DNA of 64,000 nucleotides from Zygaena filipendulae (taxonomy: Eukaryota > Arthropoda > Insecta > Lepidoptera > Zygaenidae), in the NCBI GenBank assembly GCA_907165275.2, contig OU015675.1, positions 1,505,501 through 1,569,500 on the forward strand. Direction: 5' to 3'. Both the position numbers and the translations under genes were made by a program. Positions 27,420 through 38,239 of the stretch are shown here, piece by piece. Position 1 is the first letter of the stretch. The number at the start of each line of letters is the position of its first letter. The notes beneath the pieces were generated by a model, which was given only the letters and a program-made list of their open reading frames with translations, was not told the origin of the DNA and did no database searches.

Positions 27420-28085
27420 GTATTGTACAGCACCGGAAAAGGCGACACACCGAAATGCACGACACGAGATTGGACTACACCGGAATGTACAGCATCCGGA
27501 TTGCATGGCCCAGCCGGCTTCGTGCTCCGTTTAGTAGTATTCAAAACAATGCAGTAGTTTTAATAACACTGTCTCAAAATATGACGGAAATTCAAATAAC
27601 AATCAGTTCAAGTTTAATATTTACTAACGTAATTATTGTTTATCGTTACAACTTCTTATATTCTTTTTTTTAGACAATATATTGGGATGTAGTAGCCACA
27701 TCTAAGAATTGATCAATTAAATGTCACCTTATTTTGTCTTTAGCGAGACCAGGTCATCAGCAAGAACCTAACTCAAGAATGTCGGGGTACAAAACCTTGT
27801 TATTACATGATGTGGCCTCGAGTCTCGACAGTAACGTTCTACTTTTACTTACTTTATTAAAGAGATCTAACAGAAAATATTTGTGGCCTATTTGACAATA
27901 ACGAGGTTTAGGTAAGTAACGTAAACGAGCAGAAACAAAAGGAGGCGTGATTTCATCGACCAATAGGACCGCGCGAGCGCGAGCGGTGTCACCAAATCCG
28001 GTGCTGTACAGTGTACATTCCGGTGTCGTACAATCCGGTGTCGCGCATTCCAGTGCTGTACATTCCGGTGTCGTACACAGGCCAG
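27420..28085. repeat. Two clusters of inverted CCGGTGT/GTACATTCC motifs in the MED20/Herp intergenic region
   Basis: CACCGGAATGTACAGCA-type units at 27430-27500 reappear in reverse complement as GTGCTGTACATTCCGGTGTCG units at 27997-28080, with 3-4 tandem repeats in the second cluster. The spacer is unique sequence. It may be a decayed MITE with subterminal repeats. Confidence 0.6.
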
Positions 28086-28679
28086 CGACACTCCCTTGAA
28101 CCAAAAGTTACTATGGATTTATGAGCGAACTTTTTTACCAACTTTGGATTACTTAACCAATTTTCTATGACCGCGTCATACATTGCATTGGTATGGTGGG
28201 CACAAAATGCTTGCATAGATCGGATCAGCGATTAGTATGGAAGTGCCTACTCTTAAAACGTAGTGATTATTTGCTCAGTGGTCGTACAATATCGTGTTGT
28301 GCATTCCTGGACTTTCCGTCGTCAGCGTCAGTGGACCAATGAGAAGTCGACAAATATTTTGCAAATTGACAAGTCTGGTCACAGCTATTTTAGGTGGTGT
28401 AATATTTATTTACATCGAAACTAATTTAATTTCGTCATTTTATCGTTAGAAATTAGAAAGCATTGGTAGGGTTTGCTTGTTTATACACAAATGTTTGTTA
28501 TCTCGCTAATTGCGTCATCTATATGAAACCAATAGCGTTTTCACTAATGAGTAAAAATTTATAGTTACTGCGTTCTATTGTGAATATTATTGAATAAGTA
28601 GATAATATTGTCACGGGTTTAGGCAGATTATCTAATAGGTATCTTGATATTAGTGTAAGTGGTCGGTTAATGATTGAAA

Positions 28680-31600
28680 ATGATACCAGATAACGTGACG
28701 TTGATAGTTAAAGCGCCCAACCAGCAAATCAAGGATCAGAACGTCGTATGCCAGTCGTCATGGACCGTTCTGGAGCTGAAGGGGCATCTGGCTGAAGTAT
28801 ATCCAAGTAAACCGGTGAGATTTTTGAAATTTGGAACTTTGTAGAATGTTTTTTGTATCATTTGCGTGAGTTCCGGAATTCCCGCAGGGTTTTTTTTGTT
28901 AGTACACACCTTGACTATTGTTACACATAGAGGTACATTGAACAACAAAAAAAACAAATTCAAATCAAATCAATCAGGCACATACACAAAAAAAAAAACT
29001 TTTATATAGGTGTACAATACATAAACTAGCTGTTCCCTATTGTGAATTTAAAGTTTCCCGTAGTAACTCGAACTAGGTACCAAGTGAATCTAATGTGAAT
29101 CTAAAAAAAAAAATGTGTAAATAATATTTTTGTAACTGACCTACTGAACCCATATACAGACTGATGTGGATAGCCATTGTGTTTTATATTGTTACGTGCT
29201 AGGGTTCTTTATTCGGAGTTTAACACTAACTTTACAAAAAACTAGGTCTCCCTTGGTTGACGTTGAATGTGATACGTCACATGTTATCGATGACCTTGTA
29301 CTATCTTTATATAAGGAACAAATAAACATTACAATATTTGGTAGTTACTACATTTATTAAAGAATATCACTTAATTGAATTAATGTATCAAAAATTGTAG
29401 TTTAATTAAAAATGTTGCCATAGAGGACTGTAAGCACAGTAATAAACATGGTTGCTAATAGGTACTATTTGCTAATTAAAAAAAGATAATCTAGAAATAG
29501 TTACTAGTATTTTAAAAGTTTATAATACCTACTAACACAATACTATAATTTATAATGCTCTTTAATCTTTAACATTTTACCTAATATTACAAATGTGAGT
29601 TTGTTTGTTTGTTACACTTTCACACCTTAATGGCTCAACCAATCATCAAACCGAATTCATACATACACACACACACAATACATCTTATCCCAAAATTTCT
29701 GCCGGAACTGTAAAATGATGCAGGTGAAATCGCATGAAACAGCAACTTAACAAAGTTTAAAACAAAGCATTTTAAAAGCACTTTGGAAGCCAATCACCTA
29801 CTGGAATCACTATGTTTGTAGCAACAGTATTATTTTAACCTTACATTGAAGTAGCACCCATCTAAATTTCGACCTTATGGAAATATGTTAAGGTTGAAAT
29901 TTTAATAGATAAAAAATCAATGTGAAGTTTAATAACATTGCTTTTTCTATTTAATGTTAGCAGCCATATGTAGCACCTAGAAAAGAAATAAATATTACAT
30001 TTTATTAAGAGGTAGAGGTAGGCCTACGTCAACATTTACATTATTACATCCTATCCGTCTGTACTTATTGCTTTTGATGAGATAGTGAAGATTTATATTG
30101 TTAAAACAAGGAATAGTTTCGTTTTATAAACAAAGATATTTTTCCATATTATTAAAATTAAAGTGAAATTATTATAGTTTTCAGTATCTTTTTTTTTTTC
30201 ACTTTAACAAAGTTTTTAACAGGTAAAATATCACACACTGTGTAAATATAAATGATAAGTTTGCTTTGTACTTTTATCTATGTGTAAATCGTCAAAATGA
30301 ATGATTTATCATATTTATCGTTCATAATTATTTTTCTTTATCTTGATGAAATAAAAATAACTTGTGTATCATCAAAATTAATTTCAGCTAAGGAAACAGG
30401 TTGTGGCCATTTTTGATAAAATGAACTAATCCACTAATTAGATCTTAGTGTTAAATTTACTTAATAAAACCGAACAACCCCACTCTTTAATTTATTATCT
30501 GAGTATTAACAGAAATTTGAATCATTTGTACATTAGCAGATAAGGAGTTCCTGTAGGAAACTCGAAGTTCATGTGAGTGAAACCACGGAAAACAACTATA
30601 GTACTACATAAGCAGTAATGGGGTTTGAACCACACATTTTGTTTTAGAATAGTACTTTCACCACCAACCACCAACTTTCACCAAAGTAGCTGATTAGGAG
30701 TTAAACCCTCTCACTCTTTAAAGAGTGCCTGCAGTTTCAATCGCACATTATTCCCCCAGGGAAACTCAGTGGTGTCGGGATAAAAACCAGTTTTCATGTA
30801 ATATGTGTAATACTGACAAAGTACAGTCACTAGGTATACTACAATCTACATAATGGTACTTTTTGCCCTTCCTGCAAATTTCTTTTTTTTTTTAAGATTT
30901 CCTATCTACAGACATGCCAAGTCTATAAAGCTATAGAAGTTTCTTCAGTATTCAAAACCAATTAAAATTTTAACCAGCACAATTTTATCACAAATATTTT
31001 TACTGCAAAAATAACAAGCCAATTAATAAATTGTTATAACGTAACGTTCTCGAAACAATATAATCTAGAATAATAATTATATATGCTTAGTTGAAGCCCG
31101 CATATTACGAGAACACCTCCACAAAGGAGAACAAAAAAAAGATAAACGGAAATAATAATCTACTGCACAAAACACAGATCTACTTGATGCCAATGATCCC
31201 ACAGTAAGCTATTATAAGCTTGTGTCGTAGAAACCAAACAAACGTGCAGGATAGATAAATAAACACGCCCAAACTGAAAAGTAGAACCCTGTCTTCATGA
31301 CACAAAACCCACCCCCACCGGGGATCGAACCAGGACCTCTTGATTAGCTAGGAAGCCATGGTAACCAACGCTGTGCCAATCGTCGTTCATTTATATGTTA
31401 CTTTCAATGTTATAAATGTGGTAATTATTAATAGAGATTTACATAATTATATTTATACTAGCTGTGCTCCGCGGTTTCACCCGCGGTAATTTCGGAGTTC
31501 ACGTGGGAATTCCGGGATAAAAAGTACCCTATGTCCTTCTCTGTACCCCTGATGTACATGCCAAATTTCATCGAAATCTGTTCAGCGGTTTTTGCGTGAT

Positions 31601-34600
31601 TGAGTAACAAACATCCAAACATCCACACTTTCACATTTATAATGTTAGTAGGATAATTACATAACACTATCCCGCACACAATGTGTTGTACTCTTTAGCC
31701 TGTCAGAAAATTTCCAAGGTTGCAGTAACAGGTTGAAATAGTACATTAGTAGTAGTAGATCGAGGGACTAAATAAGTCTTTCTCCCGAGGATTACACTGT
31801 GCTTTTCATTACGAATGCAAGGAAAGTCAAAATAAAAATAGGAATTAGCTAAAGAAAAAAATGAGTGAATTTTATTTTACATAAATCAACCATTAGGTGT
31901 GCTACTGGCCAGTAAGTATGCCCCCTATGACATAAAAAAACTTGAGTTTCTGCAGTATCCAGCTGACAGTTGAAAGCGATTCTCCCTAGGGCTGAAAATT
32001 GTTACTTTCAACCCGCTTCTCAGGCAACTTCAGACCTACTTTCCGAGTATGAGTAATGAAATAGTACATTGTTATCCTAGGGGTGAAAGTAGTCCCTCGA
32101 TCTATTGGCGCCCTCGCTACGCTCGGGCGCCAAACCCCATCTCGGGAATAAATAAGTCTTTCTCCCGAGGATAACACTGTGCTTTTTATTACGAATGCAA
32201 GGAAAGTCAAAATAAAAATAGGAATTAGCTAAAGAAAAAATGAGTGAATTTTATTTTAATTACTTAATACCTACTTAAACTTTGCGTTATTACAATTTTA
32301 CATCGCGCTGGCTGTATAGAAAGTTGGAACATGGTTCAACAGAAATGTGAAAATAGACCTAGTTTTTTTTTTATAATTTGACAGTTGTCAGTTGAAAGTT
32401 ATTCTCCCTAGGGGTGAAAAGGGTTACTTTCAACCCGCTTCTCAGGCAACTTCAGACCTACTTTCCGAGTATGAGTAATGAAAAAAAATTTTTTTTTCTA
32501 GAGTACCGACGAACAGAAAATCATATACTCCGGCCAGTTACTCGAAGACAATCTGATACTGAAAGATATACTACGGACATATGAGAGCCAGATAGCCTAT
32601 ACCATGCATCTAGTGTGCACACCGAAACGAAGGATGCGGGAAACTGCTAAAGAACCACCGGCGGCCGCTGCGGAAGGATTGAGACGCAGGAACGTCAACA
32701 CCGAAGTACCGGAGCGACCGGTCGAAAACGCCCGTCCGGAAACGAGGCAGAACGACCAGAATCACACGGTCGAAATGCAGAACTACCTCAGTTCGTTCGT
32801 GAACAACTATGGCCGAATGCCGCCGTACTCGGCGCCGAATATCGGCGAGGGTTACCTCCCCGTGGCGAACGACCCCGCAATGCTGGCCAATCATATGGTG
32901 ATGATGCAGCAGGCGTACATGCAGTATATGCAGCAGTACGCTAACTTGTGAGTGTGGTGTTATTTTAATTATGGCATAATCTGTGAGAACTCGAGTACTT
33001 TGGTTCGATGGTGTGCGATTGATATTGACACGGGACTCGCTTTGGTTCGACGATGTGCGGGTGATATTGACAGCTCTATTGGTTTTTAACCGACTTCCAA
33101 AAAGAAGGTTATGCATTCGGCTGTATGTATGTTTTTTTTAATGTCCCCATTTCTTATCTTACTTATCTTATGGGGGTTTGCTATAAGCGTTAATTTCGAA
33201 ATTTTTGCGGAAATAGGCTAAATTTTTCATTTTTAGTCCGTCGTGTAAATTATTAAAAAATATTGAACATGTCGTATTTTCCTTTTTTACGTCATCATAA
33301 CGTAACGGTAATACATTGAGTCAAAATGTCGCGTGACGTCACTTACTAATACGGGGCTTATACCGGTCATGTAGTCACGAGCCATTTTCATTAATTTGAA
33401 AAAGCACAGTAAGTAGGTATATCTACGTGTCTTTTTTTTCTACCTGACGTGACGGACTAATTAGAATTTTGATTTTCATTAGCCGGCAACATGCCTAGAC
33501 CTACTCCGCGACAAAAAGTAAAACGTATAAAAGACGTGTCTGCAAAATTGCATGACGATCGGTTGAGCCGTTGAGGCGTGAAAGCGTAACAAATAAACAA
33601 ACGTAGAATCCTATCCTATCCTACTAATATTATAAACGCGAAAGTTTGTGAGAATGGAAGAATTTATGGATGAATGGATGGATGTTTGTTACTCTTTCAC
33701 GCAAAAACTACTGAATGGATTTAAATGAAACTTTATAATAATATAGCTTATACATCAGATTAACACGTAGGGTACTTTTTATCCCGGAATTCCCGCAGAA
33801 ACTCTGAAATTGACGCGGGTGAAACCGCGGAGCACAACTAGTATAATCATATAATGTATTAGGGTACTTTTTTTCCCGGAATTCCTGCGGGAACTTTGAA
33901 AATAAACGCGGGTGAAACCGCGGGGCCCAACTAGTATAATCATACAATGTATGGTGTGTGTGTAGATGGCAGGCCCCGCTGGCGGCGGCTCCGCCGGCGG
34001 CGGCGCCCGCGGAGCCGCCCCCGGCGCCGGCGCCCGCGCCCGCGCCCGCGCCGCGGCCGGCGGCGGACGAGCCGGAGGAGGGCGGCGCGGCGCGCGACTG
34101 GCTGGACCACCTGTACGCGGCGTCGCGGCTCGCGATCCTGCTCTCGCTGGTGTACCTGTACGGCAGCCCGGCGCGGCTGCTGCTGGTGCTGGTGCTCGCC
34201 GCCGCTGGCTATCTGTGAGTGCGCTGGCCTTCTTGTTCTTCTTCTTTGGTTCGACGGTGTGTAGCGGACCTGAGCCCTTAACGCGCAGCCATTGTGCGTA
34301 TCCAACATGCCTTGGCCATAACGCGCGCCCCGAAAACAATCTCGAGCGCTCCGAATGCCAAAATAATTTTTGAAGCGAAACTCTTTGAAGCACAAGAAAA
34401 CAATTTTTTTTGTGGCACGTTATCTTAACGTGACTTGTTATCGTAGCAAATCAGAGGTCTGCTTCGATTAGATGATTTGCGGGTGATGTTGACGGGGAAC
34501 CTGCTTCGGTTCGACGGCGTGCGGGTGATGTTGACGAGGAACCTGCTTCGGTTCGACGGCGTGCGGGTGATGTTGACGAGGAACCTGCTTCGGTTCGACG

Positions 34601-35706
34601 GCGTGCGGGTGATGTTGACGAGGAACCTGCTTCGGTTCGACGGCGTGCGGGTGATGTTGACGAGGAACCTGCTTCGGTTCGACGGCGTGCGGGTGATGTT
34701 GACGAGGAACCTGCTTCGGTTCGACGGCGTGCGGGTGATGTTGACGAGGAACCTGCTTCGGTTCGACGGCGTGCGGGTGATGTTGACGAGGAATCTGCTT
34801 CGGTTCGACGGCGTGCGGGTGATGTTGACGAGGAACCTGCTTCGGTTCGACGGCGTGCGGGTGATGTTGACGAGGAACCTGCTTCGGTTCGACGGCGTGC
34901 GGGTGATGTTGACGAGGAACCTGCTTCGGTTCGACGGCGTGCGGGTGATGTTGACGAGGAACCTGCTTCGGTTCGACGGCGTGCGGGTGATGTTGACGAG
35001 GAACCTGCTTCGGTTCGACGGCGTGCGGGTGATGTTGACGAGGAACCTGCTTCGGTTCGACAGCGTGCGGGTGATGTTGACGGGGAACCTGCTTCGGTTC
35101 GACGGCGTGCGGGTGATGTTGACGAGGAACCTGCTTCGGTTCGACGGCGTGCGGGTGATGTTGACGGGGAACCTGCTTCAGTTCGAAGATATGCAGTTGA
35201 TACTACCTACTTTGTTTAGACGATACATATTTATTTATCACACAATTAATATTGACAGGTCACAACTTTGGCTCAACAATATCTTACTAGAAACCCACAT
35301 GTAAATGAAAGCTAGCTTATTGTTATTTCTTTCGCCATTTTTGGCGCAACTTAATTGTGTACTAGTTTTTTGTGATTGCATGTTTTGTATGTTGTGCCAA
35401 ATGAAGTTATTTTCAATTTCCATTCGCAGACACCAAATCGGCTTCTTCCGCGACCTGCACATCAACCCGCCGCGCGCCAACCAGCCGGCGCCGCCGCGGC
35501 CGGGCAACGGTGAGAACACAGATCGGCCCGGCGACAACGCGAATCGCCCCGACGACAACGCCAATCGGCCCGGAGACGACGCGAATCGGCCGCCCGGCCA
35601 CGACTCGGCCGCAGACAACAACAACGACGAGCGCCAGTCGCTGATTGCAGTCACATGGATGATTTTCACTTCGTTCTTTGCGTCGCTGATCCCAGACACT
35701 AACTAA
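28680..35706 (+). CDS. Herp: HERPUD/Herp homologue, ER membrane ubiquitin-like protein
   Basis: Four exons, 28680-28814, 32502-32947, 33966-34214 and 35430-35706, with closing phases give 368 residues. The N-terminus (about residues 6-80) is a ubiquitin-like domain with IIYSGQLLEDNLILKDIL. Then come a polar linker with YLPVANDPAMLAN, a Pro/Ala-rich stretch, and the membrane segment region WLDHLYAASRLAILLSL...SPARLLLVLVLAAAGYL at about residues 240-280, followed by HQIGFFRDL and an Asn/Asp/Pro-rich tail. Herp sits in the ER membrane with both ends in the cytosol and helps assemble the HRD1 ubiquitin ligase complex for ER-associated degradation; in animals it is induced by ER stress. An upstream ATG at 28670 hits a stop after seven codons (MIENDTR), so it could act as a tiny uORF overlapping the start. 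Exon 3 is extremely GC-rich. Confidence 0.94.
31080..31386 (-). mobile_element. tRNA-derived SINE-like element
   Basis: On the minus strand the head reads GATTGGCACAGCGTTGGTTA (A box) and, 30 bases on, CCTGGTTCGATCCCCGGTG (B box), the split promoter of tRNA-derived SINEs. The body (TTGTTTGGTTTCTACGACAC...AGCTTACTGTGGGATC...AGTAGATCTGTG) recurs on + at 54370-54450. It lies in Herp intron 1. Confidence 0.65.
31458..31653 (-). mobile_element. Lep1-like Helitron, complete
   Basis: On the minus strand TCCTACTAACATTATAAATG to GCGGGTGAAACCGCGGAGCACAGCTAG, with A/T flanks. It lies in Herp intron 1. About 196 bp. Confidence 0.75.
31745..32500. repeat. Diverged tandem duplication ending at the Herp exon-2 acceptor
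   Basis: CTTTCTCCCGAGGATTACAC through GAGTGAATTTTATTTTA at about 31777-31880 recurs at about 32157-32260 (offset about 380). The block GAAAGNNATTCTCCCTAGGG...TTTCAACCCGCTTCTCAGGC...GAGTATGAGTAATGAAA at 31972-32062 recurs at 32393-32482 (offset about 420). A palindrome GGCGCCCTCGCTACGCTCGGGCGCC lies at 32106-32131. The second copy ends in a poly-T tract that forms the splice acceptor of exon 32502-32947. Confidence 0.75.
33000..33085 (+). repeat. Two isolated units related to the Herp minisatellite
   Basis: TTTGGTTCGATGGTGTGCG(A)TTGATATTGAC and TTTGGTTCGACGATGTGCGGGTGATATTGAC sit 50-130 bases inside intron 2. They are diverged versions of the 42-bp unit amplified in intron 3; a single half-unit also lies at 34240-34264. 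Confidence 0.75.
33222..33485. mobile_element. AGTCCGTC-type MITE, copy 2
   Basis: TAGTCCGTCGTGTAAATTATTAAAAAATATTG...CGTAACGGTAATACATTGAG...GTGACGTCAC...GTGACGGACTAATTAGAATTTTG. Same family as 19773-20098. It lies in Herp intron 2. Confidence 0.68.
33619..33955 (+). mobile_element. Lep1-like Helitron with tandemly duplicated 3' end abutting a splice acceptor
   Basis: Full copy 33619-33841 (TCCTACTAATATTATAAACG to CAACTAG, A/T flanks). The last 70 or so bases plus 20 bases of 3' flank (TATAATCATATAATGTAT) are repeated at about 33863-33955 (AATTCCTGCGGG..., CGCGGGTGAAACCGCGGGG, CCCAACTAG, TATAATCATACAATGTAT). The second flank runs straight into ATGGTGTGTGTGTAG, the acceptor of Herp exon 33966-34214. 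Confidence 0.75.
34447..35190 (+). repeat. 42-bp minisatellite, about 17 near-identical units, Herp intron 3
   Basis: Unit: GCGGGTGATGTTGACGAGGA then ACCTGCTTCGGTTCGACGGC and GT. Seventeen full units run from 34477 to 35190 with only a handful of substitutions (for example GGGGAACC for GAGGAACC in the first and some last units), preceded by a degenerate half unit at 34455-34476. Because 42 is a multiple of 3, one frame stays open through the array (34477-35304, 275 codons, 14-residue period beginning VRVMLTRNLL). It lies wholly inside an intron and Herp's own frame stops right after the exon-3 donor, so I treat it as non-coding. Confidence 0.93.
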
Positions 35707-35726
35707 TGGAGTATATTTATTATTTA

Positions 35727-36007
35727 CTAGCTGTGAAAGGTTTTTATACAACAATTTTTTTTCCCTATATCCAATTTTAATGAAACAAAGCCTATATGTA
35801 GCTCCAGGCTAAGCTTAATCTACCTGTGAAAACCGCATGACAACCCGTTCAGTAGTTAAGTAGATTCAGAGATTATCGCGAACAGACAGACAGAAAAGAT
35901 TTAAAAAATCCCTTTTTTTGTGCTTGGTGTATCGTCCCCTGTCAATTTTTGTAAAAAATTTTCAATGTACAGAATCGCGGATTCTACTCTTTTATTATAG
36001 TATAGAT
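35727..36007 (-). mobile_element. Helitron-like repeat, second subfamily (copy 1)
   Basis: CTAGCTGTGAAAGGTTTTTATACAAC...CCGCATGACAACCCGTTCAG...AACAGACAGACAG...TTTTATTATAGTATAGATA. The same sequence occurs at 48729-49029, and in reverse orientation at 53971-54235. Confidence 0.7.
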
Positions 36008-36101
36008 ATTTATTTACAGATGCGTTTACGGGCTTAAATCGACTTTTAACCCGAGCACCGGGCTTAAACTAGGTTGATCGCCCATCTATAATAATAGGCT
36101 G

Positions 36102-36330
36102 TTTGACTATTTTTTTTTTGCCCGTTCTTATTCATAAAATATTAGACACGTATTTTTTCTTTTTTTTTTCACGTAAGCAAACAATAAGCAGAGATACGTT
36201 AAGTCGAAATGTCGCTTGACGTCACAAGCAGGTGCAGTTTTTACCTGCATATGACGTTTCGGGCCCCACTCCCAAATTTGAATGTGATTTATCCAAGTAC
36301 TGACGGACTATATAGAATTAAAAAAAAAAA
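36102..36330. mobile_element. AGTCCGTC-type MITE, copy 3
   Basis: GACTATTTTTTTTTTGCCCG at one end and TGACGGACTATATAGAATT at the other, with CGTAAGCAAACAATAAGCAG and CTTGACGTCAC in the core. Confidence 0.6.
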
Positions 36331-36839
36331 TTGTCGAATAGCCTATTACATTACGTTTGCTTATCCTAATTCTTTGATCGTTGATACACCGATAACCCAA
36401 GATGCATTGTTCCTCGCCAGTAGCACATGAAAATCCGTTTTCATATCTAACATTAGGCGAAACAAACTTGAACCAAAGGATTGAAATTGCTGATTAGCAT
36501 AATACAAATTCGATCTTGCCCATACGATAAACAGCTGTTACGCAACAATAATATCCGACCGATGACTTCGTTAAATTACAATTTTATCGATTGTGTAAAT
36601 TGGGTTTTAAATGTGATATCAGGGACTATGATAAATTATTTGAGTGTTTATAATAGCAGATTTAGCTTATCTAGTCTGTATCTTAACTATGATTGTAAAT
36701 TGGATACTGAAAGAGTGTTGGGTGATTTTTAAAATCCAGTATCTAAATCGCCAGTGAAGGTACAGTCGAAGAAATTTTTATTATTTCGGTTAATATTATA
36801 AATAGTTACTAAATTGGAGTATGTAATTTTATGAATATA

Positions 36840-36845
36840 AATAAA
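36840..36845 (+). terminator. Candidate polyadenylation signal for Herp
   Basis: First AATAAA after the Herp stop, 1.1 kb downstream. Motif only; 37889-37894 is an alternative. Confidence 0.3.
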
Positions 36846-36907
36846 AATCTCGCATGTATTAAACATTATTTAATTAGAATAGGTTGCATTTGTGTTTTAA
36901 ATTTTAA

Positions 36908-37093
36908 CTAGCTGTCCCCCGCGGTTTCACGGGAATTCGGAGATAAACTATACCTATAAACCTTCCTCTGGAATCACTGTACCTATTGGTGAAAACCGCG
37001 TGAAAATCCGTTCAGTTGTTGTTGAGTTTATCGCGAACAGACAGACAGACATGCAGACGTGGCGGACAACTTTGTTTTTTATTATGTAAAGAT
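36908..37093 (-). mobile_element. Truncated Helitron-like fragment
   Basis: ACTAGCTGTCCCCCGCGGTTTCACGGGAATTC followed by CCGCGTGAAAATCCGTTCAG and GCGAACAGACAGACAGAC, ending TTATTATGTAAAGATTG. Confidence 0.6.
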
Positions 37094-38196
37094 TGAAGGC
37101 AGATTAATATTGAGCTATGGGAACTTTTGTCGATGAGGCTTTTGTAAAAGTATGGGGTTGCCTGTCAGATCAGCTACTTTTAAATACATTTTTAATGATA
37201 TAGCAAACGTCATAAATGCTTGAGCTTACAGTTTCACGGAAATTTTGGTATTAAAATCTTTTAAAGTACTGATGTAAAAACCAAATATTAATTGTACATG
37301 TATGTAATTTATTATTTAATTAAAATCGGTAACTTGTAAGATAATTATTATAGTGAATATTTCAATAGGTTTTTGGTGATTATTGCCATTAATTGGGAGT
37401 GTAAGTTTCATGTATTCACTGCGCTCATACCATCTTTGATATTTAATAAAATAGTGCTAATAATAAAACAAAAGAATTATTATATCTATGCTAAAAGAAT
37501 ATATTTTGTGCCGACGAATTACTCGCGTGGAATTATCTGTACATAGATTACATAAAAAACACTGTTACAGTTTGTTTTTGATGAGAAATTGTGCTATTTT
37601 TTCATAGGGACTTTTTGGTACGATGTGATACATATAAGTATGTACCTACAAATATTTTAAAAATAACAACATATTCATTTTAAGCATAACGATTAAATAT
37701 CCAGCAAAAGAAACAGTTTTGTAATTATATTTACTCTATTTTTATTCTTATCTCTATGTACATAGTCTCAAATTTAACCTTCACGATACCAATTTAACTG
37801 CATTTCATTGTAGACGATAATTTTGTCGTTAACGTATTTCATTATAATTTGTACCTACTGTGATAAGATTTGTTATAGTTTTGGCGTAAATAAAAAAGTT
37901 TTAAATGTATAATTTAAAAATGTTTTATTGTTAATAACCTCAACGTAACCAAATTATAGTCAAAGGCATAAGAATCGAAAATACCTTGCTCTCTAGAGAC
38001 ACATTCAACTTTTCACCTCGCCTGGGAGAAAATGCAAGATGCAGTAGAAACAGATGGACCAATTCACACACTTCTTTAACAAAAAATCCCCAAAAAAACA
38101 CATTTTCATGGATTGAGCAAAATTTGTGTTTTGCTCAGTTTTCGAAAGACATCCATGAAGTGAGAAAGTGCGCTTCTTGAGCTAGTCAGGTGGAAA

Positions 38197-38202
38197 TTTA
38201 TT
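38197..38202 (-). terminator. Candidate polyadenylation signal for Tipin
   Basis: TTTATT on +, which is AATAAA on the minus strand, 38 bases after the Tipin stop codon at 38240-38242. This would give a very short 3' UTR; another at 37924-37929 is the alternative. Confidence 0.4.
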
Positions 38203-38239
38203 TTCCTCTTTCTACGAATTCTTTTAACTATACACTCTG

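Larger units (their letters stand above)
35707..38196. other. Herp 3' UTR / Herp-Tipin intergenic
   Basis: Contains a Lep1-like variant at 35727-36007, an AGTCCGTC-type MITE at 36102-36330 and a Helitron fragment at 36908-37093. The rest is AT-rich. AATAAA occurs at 36840-36845 and 37889-37894, both possible ends for Herp. No gene is seen; ORFs at 36209-36732 lack any recognisable domain. Confidence 0.5.

Noticed and set aside
33947..34395. Arg-rich and Ala/Gly-rich ORFs in alternative frames around 34.0-34.3 kb
   Set aside because: They are shadows of the very GC-rich Herp exon 3; only the frame giving the RDWLDHLYAASR membrane-region block matches the family and the splice phases.
34477..35304. 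275-residue ORF with a 14-residue repeat
   Set aside because: It is created by a 42-bp minisatellite (42 is a multiple of 3) inside Herp intron 3. Codons are repeated wholesale and there is no splice connection, so not annotated as a gene.
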